Below are positions 57,497-64,000 of a stretch of 64,000 nt of DNA, piece by piece. How positions within the stretch are numbered: the stretch's first letter is position 1; each line of letters begins with the position of its first letter. Below the pieces are notes generated by a model. It was not told the DNA's origin and made no database searches. It worked only from the letters and a program-made list of their open reading frames with translations. A program made the position numbers and the translations under genes. Origin of the DNA: Dysgonomonas hofstadii (lineage in GTDB: Bacteria > Bacteroidota > Bacteroidia > Bacteroidales > Dysgonomonadaceae); assembly GCF_014196915.1 (NCBI RefSeq), contig NZ_JACIEP010000007.1, positions 204,351 to 268,350 of the forward strand, written 5' to 3'.

Positions 57497-57817
57497 ATGG
57501 AAAAAGACCTGTTTCAGGAAGCTGTAAAGCTGTTCAAAGCCCGGATAACAGATATGAATAAGATCAGGGAACTTCTAACCCAGCAAAACCCTGATGCCAC
57601 CAGCGGAGCTATTGAAGAAGCAATGGTGAGACTGAAGGCATACCGCAAAAGCGAAGGCTTTAAATTCATCATCATTGGCGCTATTCTCCTTGCCGGAGGA
57701 ATACTTGCTTATCTGATGTTTACAGGAGGTATCATCATTATGGCGCTTATTGGTGCTTTGATTGGAGGAGGAATCGGGGGATTGGCTAAAGGTATTATGG
57801 AGTATACCAAAAATTAG
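57497..57817 (+). CDS. Small two-helix membrane protein of unknown function
   Basis: 106 residues. Residues 1-50 are a soluble, helical, charged segment (FQEAVKLFKARITDMNKIRE). Two hydrophobic helices follow (about 55-73 and 76-98), the second with Gly-rich spacing ALIGGGIGGLAKGI that favours tight helix packing. No family is recognised. It follows the ABC exporter pair by 82 bases on the same strand and could be an accessory, but a short CTTAC/GTAAG inverted pair lies in the gap and the link is unproven. A terminator follows. Confidence 0.7.
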   Translation: MEKDLFQEAVKLFKARITDMNKIRELLTQQNPDATSGAIEEAMVRLKAYRKSEGFKFIIIGAILLAGGILAYLMFTGGIIIMALIGALIGGGIGGLAKGIMEYTKN

Positions 57818-57838
57818 TATAGTCATTTTATAATAGAA

Positions 57839-57863
57839 AGAGCCGGAATAAAACTCTGGCTCT
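57839..57863. terminator. Terminator between convergent genes
   Basis: A 9-bp stem with one G-U pair (57839-57847 with 57855-57863), seven-base loop, then CTTTATATT. It follows the small membrane gene by 21 bases and faces the LptD-like stop 39 bases on. Confidence 0.65.
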
Positions 57864-57902
57864 CTTTATATTGAAATTGTCAATTGATATAAGTTAAATA
57901 AC

Positions 57903-60650
57903 TTAATCCCAGTCAGGATCATAACCGGACGAACGTCCGCGTTGTTCGTATTTCAGGTCTTGCAGCATCGACGAATTTGCCCGCAGGGTTACATAGTATG
58001 TTTTGTACATTCCCACAGGGTTAACAGATGCTGAGATAGACCAGCAGTGCAGGTTGCGGGTAATGTTCATAGTCATGTATGCTATCTTTTTTGCGTCGAA
58101 GTCGTAAGTAGCATTGAAATTGAAATTCCAGTTCTTGGTAGGCTGTATACTGCCATTCAGACCAAAATTTTTGGTAATGCGATATCCGTATTCCCGTTTC
58201 TCAGGATTGTAAGTGCCATAACCTAAGTTCATGGAGAAATTGAATCCCAGATTCCATTTTATATCATTTTTTATATAGCCGTCTTCATCGTATTGGTTGT
58301 CGTCGGTCTTTCCTCCAAGCAGGCTTTTTCGTTCTCCTCCTTCTGCGTTTTCACCTGCACCCGTATCGTCTGTTGGCGGATTTTCGCCATCTGTATTCGT
58401 TTTATCTTTATCATCCCCTTTTCCGAACCATTTTTTGAATGTGTCCTGGTTAATGGATGGACTTATGGAATATCCGGTACTTCTCAATCTTCCAATCCCT
58501 TTGCCTCCACGGCTTATACGTAATTTGTCTATCCTCACTCCGCTTTTTCCGTCAGAGGCAGTTTCATATAGATAGGGGTCAAAGGCCGCACCTACATTCA
58601 CTACAAATGATTTACTGAATTTAAGGCGTATATTGGTAGAAATATCACTCCATTTAAACTCTTTAGCCATCATATTATGGCTAAAGTTAATGCTCAGATT
58701 GTCTATAAGGCTTATTTTCTTAAATCCGGTAGAGTCGCTTTCCGATTTGACTTTCATCTCCAGATTGTTCTCAAAGCTGAAAGAGATAGAACCCTGGGCA
58801 GTGCTTGGCGCAGTACCGAACATGCCTCTTTCGTAAGGGGAATACACTTCTTCTCGACGGATACCATTCTTGTCGTAATACCATTCTCTTTCATAAAAGC
58901 CCCAGTGTGGGTCACTAAAATCTGGAGCATAATTGAAACTTATACTGGGTGTGAAAACATGTCGTATTTTAGTAGATTTAGAGAACAGGGGGGTATACAT
59001 CCCATATAATTTTGTCTGGAACCCTAAAGAGAAGCTAAAATCGTAGACACGGTTAAAAGAATAGGTTGTGTCTTTAGCTATAAAATTATCGGATGATGGG
59101 TCATACTTTTGTGTAACTTTACTCGTGTACCAGCGTTCGGTATAATTGAATGAAGGTGTTATATTCAAATAATTAAAGACTGAGAATGTAGCAGAAACCG
59201 GAATCTTATGTTGCATAGCATTATTCCAGTCTTTTTGCAGATTCGATTTAAATATTTTATCCTCCTTGGTCGTGATGCTGTTTCTGAAGTCTCCTGTATA
59301 ACTTAACTGTATTTTTTCATACCAACGTTCTGCTCCAACAACCTGTTTTCGCTTGAACGGGTAGATACGGCTCATATTGATGGTAAGATTTGGTAGAGTT
59401 ATAGCCACGGTAGAGTCGGCACTACGTTGCGCAACACTCATTGATGCCGATAAACTCCAGGCAGAGTTCGGTATTTTCTGGGTAAGGCTGACAGTCGAAC
59501 TTTTAGTGTTTGAATTCTCGGTGTTCCTATACCGGGTATCAAGGCTGTTCCGGTCGAATGAACTGGTTTTGAAGTTCACGCTGGCAGAAAGAGTTCTGAA
59601 CATGTTGGCTTTTGGGTCCTGACTGTGTGTCCAGTTTATCGAAAAGTCCTTGTTGACTGAATAATCGGCATCATCTTTGTCTCCGTATTTGTTAACGAGA
59701 TAATTGGCACTGAATGAACCGGAGTACTTATAACGTTTCCTGTATGAGGATTGTGTCTTGAGTCCCCATGATCCTTTAGTGTAAATATCTCCCGTGACCG
59801 AAAGGTCAATATTATCATTGATGGCAAAATAATATCCCCCGTCATGCAGGTTGAACCCTCTGTCCATTTCGTCACCATAAGAAGGCATGATTACCCCTGA
59901 CGAATATTTGTCTGAAAAAGGAAAGAATCCGAAAGGAAGCCCGATTGGCAAAGGCAGGTCTTCAATCACCAGATATGCAGGTCCCGTTACGACATTTTTT
60001 TTGGGTTTTACTTTAGCCTTTGTCATAGCCAGATAAAAGTGTGGGTGCTCATGGTCATCACAAGTCGTATATCGACCTCCCTGCATGAAGAAAGAGTTGT
60101 CTTCGTTTTTCTTGGCTCTACCTGCTGTAACAAAGCCTTCACCTTGCGAGGTGATCACATCGGTGATATATCCTTTCTTTGTTTTGAAGTTGTACTTCAT
60201 TGTTTTCGATTCGTAGTCGGTGCCACCATCGGAAAATATAGGGAATCCAAATTCTTTTCCTACCGAATCGAGTCCGAAAGTAGCGTGGACAAGACTGCTG
60301 TCCATGTTCATGTATATTTTCTCACCTTTCAGTTTGATCTCTGTATAATTGACTTCCGCTTCACCGTACAGATAGCCCCATTTATCGGCAGTAAGTACAA
60401 TGGAGTCCTTAGCTTTATAGTCGACAATGGCATCGAGAGCCTCTTTTTGCTGCTTGGCAGTATCTGCAGGAATAGAATCTATACGCAGAGAATCCCTTGT
60501 TGTTATTGCTGAATCGGAATTAACAGGAGGCAGGGAATCGAATACTGAATATAAAGCAATACTCTTAGTACGTGTATACTGTGCGCCTAAGAAAGGCACA
60601 GAGAACAATATACACAGGAATATGTATGTTAAGATGCGAACTTTTCTCAT
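57903..60650 (-). CDS. lptD: LptD-like outer-membrane LPS assembly protein
   Basis: 915 residues with a signal peptide (about 1-23). An OstA-like N-terminal domain (about 75-215, with YLYGEAEVNYTEIKLKGEKI) contains the family's Cys region TTCDDHEHPHFYL. A large barrel follows, opening with FPFSDKYSSGVIMPSYGDE. This is the layout of COG1452/LptD, which inserts LPS or LOS into the outer leaflet with LptE. Bacteroidota members are diverged, so the symbol is a family-level call. Near 740-775 is a low-complexity acidic loop (DDKDKTNTDGENPPTDD). A -7 promoter box is 33 bases upstream. Confidence 0.85.
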   Translation of the reverse strand: MRKVRILTYIFLCILFSVPFLGAQYTRTKSIALYSVFDSLPPVNSDSAITTRDSLRIDSIPADTAKQQKEALDAIVDYKAKDSIVLTADKWGYLYGEAEVNYTEIKLKGEKIYMNMDSSLVHATFGLDSVGKEFGFPIFSDGGTDYESKTMKYNFKTKKGYITDVITSQGEGFVTAGRAKKNEDNSFFMQGGRYTTCDDHEHPHFYLAMTKAKVKPKKNVVTGPAYLVIEDLPLPIGLPFGFFPFSDKYSSGVIMPSYGDEMDRGFNLHDGGYYFAINDNIDLSVTGDIYTKGSWGLKTQSSYRKRYKYSGSFSANYLVNKYGDKDDADYSVNKDFSINWTHSQDPKANMFRTLSASVNFKTSSFDRNSLDTRYRNTENSNTKSSTVSLTQKIPNSAWSLSASMSVAQRSADSTVAITLPNLTINMSRIYPFKRKQVVGAERWYEKIQLSYTGDFRNSITTKEDKIFKSNLQKDWNNAMQHKIPVSATFSVFNYLNITPSFNYTERWYTSKVTQKYDPSSDNFIAKDTTYSFNRVYDFSFSLGFQTKLYGMYTPLFSKSTKIRHVFTPSISFNYAPDFSDPHWGFYEREWYYDKNGIRREEVYSPYERGMFGTAPSTAQGSISFSFENNLEMKVKSESDSTGFKKISLIDNLSINFSHNMMAKEFKWSDISTNIRLKFSKSFVVNVGAAFDPYLYETASDGKSGVRIDKLRISRGGKGIGRLRSTGYSISPSINQDTFKKWFGKGDDKDKTNTDGENPPTDDTGAGENAEGGERKSLLGGKTDDNQYDEDGYIKNDIKWNLGFNFSMNLGYGTYNPEKREYGYRITKNFGLNGSIQPTKNWNFNFNATYDFDAKKIAYMTMNITRNLHCWSISASVNPVGMYKTYYVTLRANSSMLQDLKYEQRGRSSGYDPDWD

Positions 60651-60682
60651 CTACTAAGGCTTCTTGCTTACGTATTCGGATG

Positions 60683-60690
60683 CAAAGCTA
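60683..60690 (-). promoter_or_regulatory. Probable -7 promoter box for the LptD-like gene
   Basis: Minus-strand TAGCTTTG matches TAnnTTTG and lies 32 bases before the start codon. Confidence 0.55.
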
Positions 60691-60836
60691 ATCAATTAAA
60701 CATGAAAGCATAATACTAAAAATCAAAAAAAGTATAAAATTTAGATATTACAACAAATGTTCGATCTTTATCGGAGTCGTAAATAACGCTTTCTGTGCTC
60801 ATTTAAATGTTACCGTATAACTATTGGTTTTTAACT

Positions 60837-60862
60837 AAAACCTGACACACCTGACACATTTT
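60837..60862 (-). repeat. Partial copy of the dispersed TGTCAG repeat
   Basis: The plus-strand phrase AAAACCTGACACACCTGACA corresponds to the AAAACCTGAC...CTGACA part of copy A (4497-4524) in the same genomic orientation. The 40-nt core is not conserved here. It lies in the 384-bp gap between the divergent LptD-like and M64 genes, which otherwise holds only their promoters. Confidence 0.6.
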
Positions 60863-61003
60863 GCTCTTTCTGTTATTCATTTTTCATTCTTTATTTAAAT
60901 ATTGGTACATCAGCATATTTGTTTATTGTCACATTAAAATATTATAGATAAAGTTTCACCATAAAAATGCAGGTTTTAACTAATCATTAGCATTATTATT
61001 TTA

Positions 61004-61011
61004 TACCTTTG
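61004..61011 (+). promoter_or_regulatory. Probable -7 promoter box for the M64 peptidase gene
   Basis: TACCTTTG matches TAnnTTTG and lies 23 bases before the ATG at 61035. Confidence 0.6.
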
Positions 61012-61034
61012 TCATATACTTAACGGGTTATACT

Positions 61035-62315
61035 ATGAAATATTTTTATGTTACCATTCTAATATGGTTTTCAATATCCGGCTTGTCTGCACAAAACTTC
61101 CAGGATCATTTTGAAGATAAGACATTACGTGTCGATTATGTTTTTTCCGGAGACAGTGAATCGCAGTTAGTGGCTTTGGATGGACTGAACCAGTTACCCC
61201 AATGGGCGGGACGCAGGCATAATTTATCACAACTGTTGCTGAAAGGGAACGGCCAGATAAAAATAAGCACTGTTGCAGATGGTAAATGTATTTATATGGA
61301 TGCATTCAGCACCTTGTTTCAGGAATGGCAGTCTACCGATGAAGCGAAGGAAACTGGAAAAAGCTTTGAAAATACCTTTCTGTTACCTTATCCGAAGGAG
61401 AAAGTAACTGTGGAGATAAGCCTGAGAGATAAGGACGGAAACTATGTGACAGCAATAAAACATATTGTTGATCCTGCCGATATACTAATTAAAAAGCTGG
61501 GACAGGAGAATATTCCGCAATATACCGTTGTTCATCAGGGAGGAGCTGTCGATAAGGCTATCAATGTGGCTATTCTTGCGGAAGGATTTACAGCCTCGGA
61601 GATGGGTAAATTCAGGGAATACGCAAAAGTCACCTGTGAGCAGATACTCTTACATTCGCCATTCAATAAATCACAGGATAAATTCAATTTCTATGCAGTA
61701 GAGACTGTTTCAGACGATTCGGGTGTGAGTGTGCCCCGGCAGGATAAGTGGTTGAAAACTGCTTTTGGATCGCATTTCGATACGTTCTATTCCGAGCGTT
61801 ATCTGACTACAACAAATGTGAAAGATATACATAATGCTATTGCCGGAGTGCCATACGCTCACATTATTATACTGGCTAATACAGATGTGTATGGTGGTGG
61901 TGGAATTTTTAATGCTTATACTTTAACCACTACCGGTCATGAGAGTTTTAAGCCTGTCGTTGTTCACGAATTCGGACATAGCTTTGCCGGATTGGCAGAT
62001 GAATATTTTTATGATAGTGGAGATGTACTTGATGAAACCTATTCGCTTCATGTAGAACCTTGGGAATTCAATATAACTTCACTGGTCGATTTCTCATCGA
62101 AGTGGAAAGATATGCTTACGCCCGGCATCCCAGTACCTACAAATGTTACTGATGCAGATAAATATGAAGTAGGAGTGTTTGAAGGTGCAGGTTACCTGAC
62201 TAAAGGAATGTACCGTCCTGCAGTGGATTGCCGGATGAAAACTAATACATGCAAAGACTTCTGTCCGGTATGTCAAAGAGCGATAGAACGTTTGGTTAAA
62301 TTTTATACAGAGTGA
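61035..62315 (+). CDS. Secreted M64 family metallopeptidase (IgA-peptidase-like)
   Basis: 426 residues with a signal peptide (1-20, ending SGLSAQ). The N-terminal half (about 21-165) is the beta-sandwich M64 N-terminal domain. The peptidase domain has the zinc motif HEFGHSFAGLADE (311-323): His311, Glu312 and His315, with Asp322-Glu323 following. Near the C-terminus a Cys-rich segment (DCRMKTNTCKDFCPVCQ) may hold a disulfide or metal. M64 is named from a Clostridium IgA protease, but Bacteroidales homologues are common and their substrates mostly unknown. It has its own promoter. Confidence 0.92.
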   Translation: MKYFYVTILIWFSISGLSAQNFQDHFEDKTLRVDYVFSGDSESQLVALDGLNQLPQWAGRRHNLSQLLLKGNGQIKISTVADGKCIYMDAFSTLFQEWQSTDEAKETGKSFENTFLLPYPKEKVTVEISLRDKDGNYVTAIKHIVDPADILIKKLGQENIPQYTVVHQGGAVDKAINVAILAEGFTASEMGKFREYAKVTCEQILLHSPFNKSQDKFNFYAVETVSDDSGVSVPRQDKWLKTAFGSHFDTFYSERYLTTTNVKDIHNAIAGVPYAHIIILANTDVYGGGGIFNAYTLTTTGHESFKPVVVHEFGHSFAGLADEYFYDSGDVLDETYSLHVEPWEFNITSLVDFSSKWKDMLTPGIPVPTNVTDADKYEVGVFEGAGYLTKGMYRPAVDCRMKTNTCKDFCPVCQRAIERLVKFYTE

Positions 62316-62356
62316 AAAAAATGCAGCTAAGATTTTATTTATAAGGATAAAACAGC

Positions 62357-62364
62357 TATTTTTG
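62357..62364 (+). promoter_or_regulatory. Probable -7 promoter box for the TPR membrane protein gene
   Basis: TATTTTTG matches TAnnTTTG and lies 43 bases before the ATG at 62408. Confidence 0.6.
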
Positions 62365-62407
62365 TCGCTGCTAATTTTAGAACAATATAAAAAATAATTG
62401 AAATACA

Positions 62408-63121
62408 ATGTCTTCTAAAAAGAAACAAGCCGAATTGCGCGAAGAAAAAGAATGGGAGAAAATTGATGAGGCCGTTCACACATCTGAAAATTTCCTTGTG
62501 AAATACCAGAACCAGCTATTGATAGGTATAGGTGTTGTCGTTTTAATTGTCAGTGGATATCTGGCGCTTCAACACTTCTATTTCGGTCCTAAGAACGAAG
62601 AAGCTCAGGTTGCCATGTACAAAGGCGAAGAGTACTTCCGCCTCGGACAGGACTCTGTGGCCATCCACGGTGACGGAAAAGGATATAACGGCTTCGAGTA
62701 TGTGATCAATGAATATGGTTCTACAAAGGCAGGTAATCTGGCTAAAATATATGCCGGCGTATCTTATGCCAATCTTGGACAATACGATAAAGCCCTAAGC
62801 TACCTGAAAGACTTTAGCGGAAAGGATGCTATGCTCTCTCAACTTGTAAACGGAGCTATCGGCGATTGCCTTGATAATACAGGTAAGTCTGAAGATGCTA
62901 TTTCATATTATATAAAAGCCGCAAAGGGGGTTGATAATTATATACAGAGCCCAAGCCTTTACAAGAAAGCAGCGCTTATATACAGAGTTCAGGGAAATCA
63001 CGATAAAGTAATAGAACTCTTTACCCTGATAAAAAATGACTATGCCAGATCTCCTATAGCAGCTACTGAGGCCGATAAATACATTGAAGAGGCCAAAATG
63101 CTAAAAGCAGGAGCTAATTAA
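62408..63121 (+). CDS. Membrane-anchored tetratricopeptide-repeat protein (YfgM-like)
   Basis: 237 residues. A charged cytoplasmic start (about 1-35) is followed by one transmembrane helix (about 38-57). A periplasmic region of TPR-like helical repeats comes next, with AKIYAGVSYANLGQYDKALS and GDCLDNTGKSEDAISYYIKA. The layout resembles YfgM, a SecYEG-associated chaperone partner in Escherichia coli. The role in Bacteroidota is not established. Single gene with its own promoter and a strong terminator. Confidence 0.82.
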   Translation: MSSKKKQAELREEKEWEKIDEAVHTSENFLVKYQNQLLIGIGVVVLIVSGYLALQHFYFGPKNEEAQVAMYKGEEYFRLGQDSVAIHGDGKGYNGFEYVINEYGSTKAGNLAKIYAGVSYANLGQYDKALSYLKDFSGKDAMLSQLVNGAIGDCLDNTGKSEDAISYYIKAAKGVDNYIQSPSLYKKAALIYRVQGNHDKVIELFTLIKNDYARSPIAATEADKYIEEAKMLKAGAN

Positions 63122-63154
63122 TAAAGAGCAATAACTACTTCTCTAATATAAAAG

Positions 63155-63186
63155 AAAGGCTATATCCGGTATGGATATAGCCTTTT
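63155..63186. terminator. Intrinsic terminator after the TPR gene
   Basis: A 13-bp perfect stem (63155-63167 with 63173-63185), five-base loop and T-run. It may also serve the convergent YjdI-like gene, which ends 46 bases away. Confidence 0.88.
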
Positions 63187-63231
63187 CTACTATTGGCTGT
63201 TTTATAAACTTATGAGGTTTGGATAGTCTGT

Positions 63232-63462
63232 CTATTTGCTTTTATTACTGTTGTTCATTCTGTATGTCAGTGCGCCTGAGGGGCAGTTGCTAACCTGTTC
63301 TATTATTTGCGCTGTTGTTGCAAATTCAGGTCTTACCCATGGCCTTTCTTTTGGATGATAAACCTCTGGCAACATCTTAACACATATTCCCGCATGTTGG
63401 CATTTTTCGGGTTTCCATATAATGGTGACTTCACCATTGGTGTACTCTATAACTTTTTCCAT
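63232..63462 (-). CDS. Mono-cluster 4Fe-4S protein (YjdI family)
   Basis: 76 residues. Cysteines lie in KCQHAGICVK (Cys21 and Cys27) and NCPSGAL (Cys60), the divergent single-cluster ferredoxin pattern of the Fer4_19/YjdI family. The fourth ligand is not obvious. Soluble cytoplasmic protein, probably an electron carrier or sensor, with no proven partner. The GNAT gene directly upstream on the same strand (47-base gap) mirrors the yjdI-yjdJ neighbours of Escherichia coli. Confidence 0.88.
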   Translation of the reverse strand: MEKVIEYTNGEVTIIWKPEKCQHAGICVKMLPEVYHPKERPWVRPEFATTAQIIEQVSNCPSGALTYRMNNSNKSK

Positions 63463-63509
63463 AAATATCTTTAGTTGTTAGTTGATCTTTTCTTCCTGTT
63501 GTATCAATC

Positions 63510-63806
63510 TTATATATTGATCCCCTTCATTACCAGATGCCGCCAGTCGGGATGCTTTTTGATATATCCTGCCACGAAAGGGCAAAGCGGGATAAGTCGT
63601 AAATTCTTCTTCTCTATATCCATCAGTACCTTCTCGGCAAGCTGGCTGCCTATTCCCTGGCCCTCCAGGGCAACGGGTACTTCGGTATGGGTAAGATAAA
63701 TTTCCCCGTTTTTGGTTTTTATATACTCTATTTTTGCAATATGAGTTCCGACGTGGAATTCGTACTGGTTAGCCTCGGTGTTATCGATTAATTCATAATG
63801 TTCCAT
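63510..63806 (-). CDS. Small GNAT-fold N-acetyltransferase (YjdJ-like)
   Basis: 98 residues, the compact GNAT_2 form. The acetyl-CoA loop reads ALEGQGIGSQLAEKVL, followed by LRLIPLCPFVAGYIKKHPDW, the family signature near residues 70-90. Substrate unknown. It lies upstream of the YjdI-like gene and is probably co-transcribed with it, a pairing conserved across distant bacteria. Confidence 0.9.
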   Translation of the reverse strand: MEHYELIDNTEANQYEFHVGTHIAKIEYIKTKNGEIYLTHTEVPVALEGQGIGSQLAEKVLMDIEKKNLRLIPLCPFVAGYIKKHPDWRHLVMKGINI

Positions 63807-63919
63807 ACTCAGTCAGGTTTATTTCGTTTATTATATAATGCCAATCGGCAGTTGGGATTATTATGATTGTAATAAATAATCGTTCTATTTTACTAACGCG
63901 CCTGCCGGCTTGTTTTCTC

Positions 63920-63956
63920 AACTTTTGTCTTGATACAAAAGTTACAAAAAATCAAG
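63920..63956. repeat. Palindromic intergenic repeat at the window edge
   Basis: AACTTTTGT (63920-63928) and ACAAAAGTT (63935-63943) are a perfect inverted repeat around CTTGAT, followed by a second ATCAAG (63951-63956) that can pair with CTTGAT. GC-rich DNA containing CCTCCGGCGACCC and CCGGCGTTGCGG continues to the window end. It shares ACAAAAGTTACAAAA with repeat copy A but has a different layout, like known Bacteroidota intergenic repeats. Confidence 0.6.
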
Positions 63957-64000
63957 GCTGCATTCCTCCGGCGACCCAAAACCGGCGTTGCGGCTGAACA

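Overview
The window is chromosomal DNA from a member of the phylum Bacteroidota, most likely the order Bacteroidales (a Dysgonomonas- or Bacteroides-like organism; the genus is a guess). The reasons are: gene starts almost never preceded by a Shine-Dalgarno (SD) sequence; many promoters with the Bacteroidota -7 box TAnnTTTG; the gene order rpsU-xer-hpf-tRNA-tuf-tRNA-Trp-secE-nusG-rplKAJL-rpoBC; a GH92 mannosidase; an extended ribosomal protein L17; and several families of AT- or GC-palindromic intergenic repeats. No prophage, insertion sequence, CRISPR array or recognisable defence island is present. Nearly everything is housekeeping or envelope biology, and no undescribed multi-gene system could be supported.

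Layout. 1-1.8 kb: end of the alpha operon (rpsD fragment, rpoA, rplQ) closed by a strong terminator. 2-9.7 kb: penicillin-binding protein 1C, a flippase-like membrane protein, a secreted esterase, an orphan LuxR-type response regulator, a helix-hairpin-helix membrane protein, thioredoxin reductase and LolA. 10-18 kb: Kup potassium transporter, an M20 deacylase, ispD-xseB-xseA, a secreted subtilase and a nitrilase-family amidohydrolase. 18-24 kb: outer-membrane beta-barrel protein, FtsK and a small membrane protein. 24-33 kb: an HTH protein with a repeat-derived tail, a transglutaminase lipoprotein, a SecD-P1-like lipoprotein, an S9 peptidase and prfB with its +1 programmed frameshift. 33-48.5 kb: ElaA acetyltransferase, rpsU-xer-hpf, two tRNA-Thr, tuf, tRNA-Trp, secE, nusG, four L-proteins, rpoB and rpoC. 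48.7-64 kb: GH92, pdxB with a lone ABC ATPase, ferritin, a heterodimeric ABC exporter, an LptD-like protein, an M64 peptidase, a TPR membrane protein and a YjdI/YjdJ-like pair.

How the parts work together. The central block makes RNA polymerase, elongation factors and the ribosome stalk from one long directional cluster, with hairpins at rplL/rpoB and rpoB/rpoC that could set the subunit ratio. Envelope genes (PBP1C, LolA, LptD, beta-barrel protein, FtsK, secreted peptidases) dominate the flanks.

The most interesting observations are regulatory. First, hpf carries a near-perfect SD in a genome that otherwise avoids SDs, sits in the operon of bS21 (the protein family that hides the anti-SD in Bacteroidota ribosomes), and the rpsU leader has its own SD plus mini-ORF. 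Second, a 40-nt identical repeat lies just upstream of two unrelated genes in the same gene-relative orientation. Third, a palindromic repeat is translated as the tail of the HTH protein.
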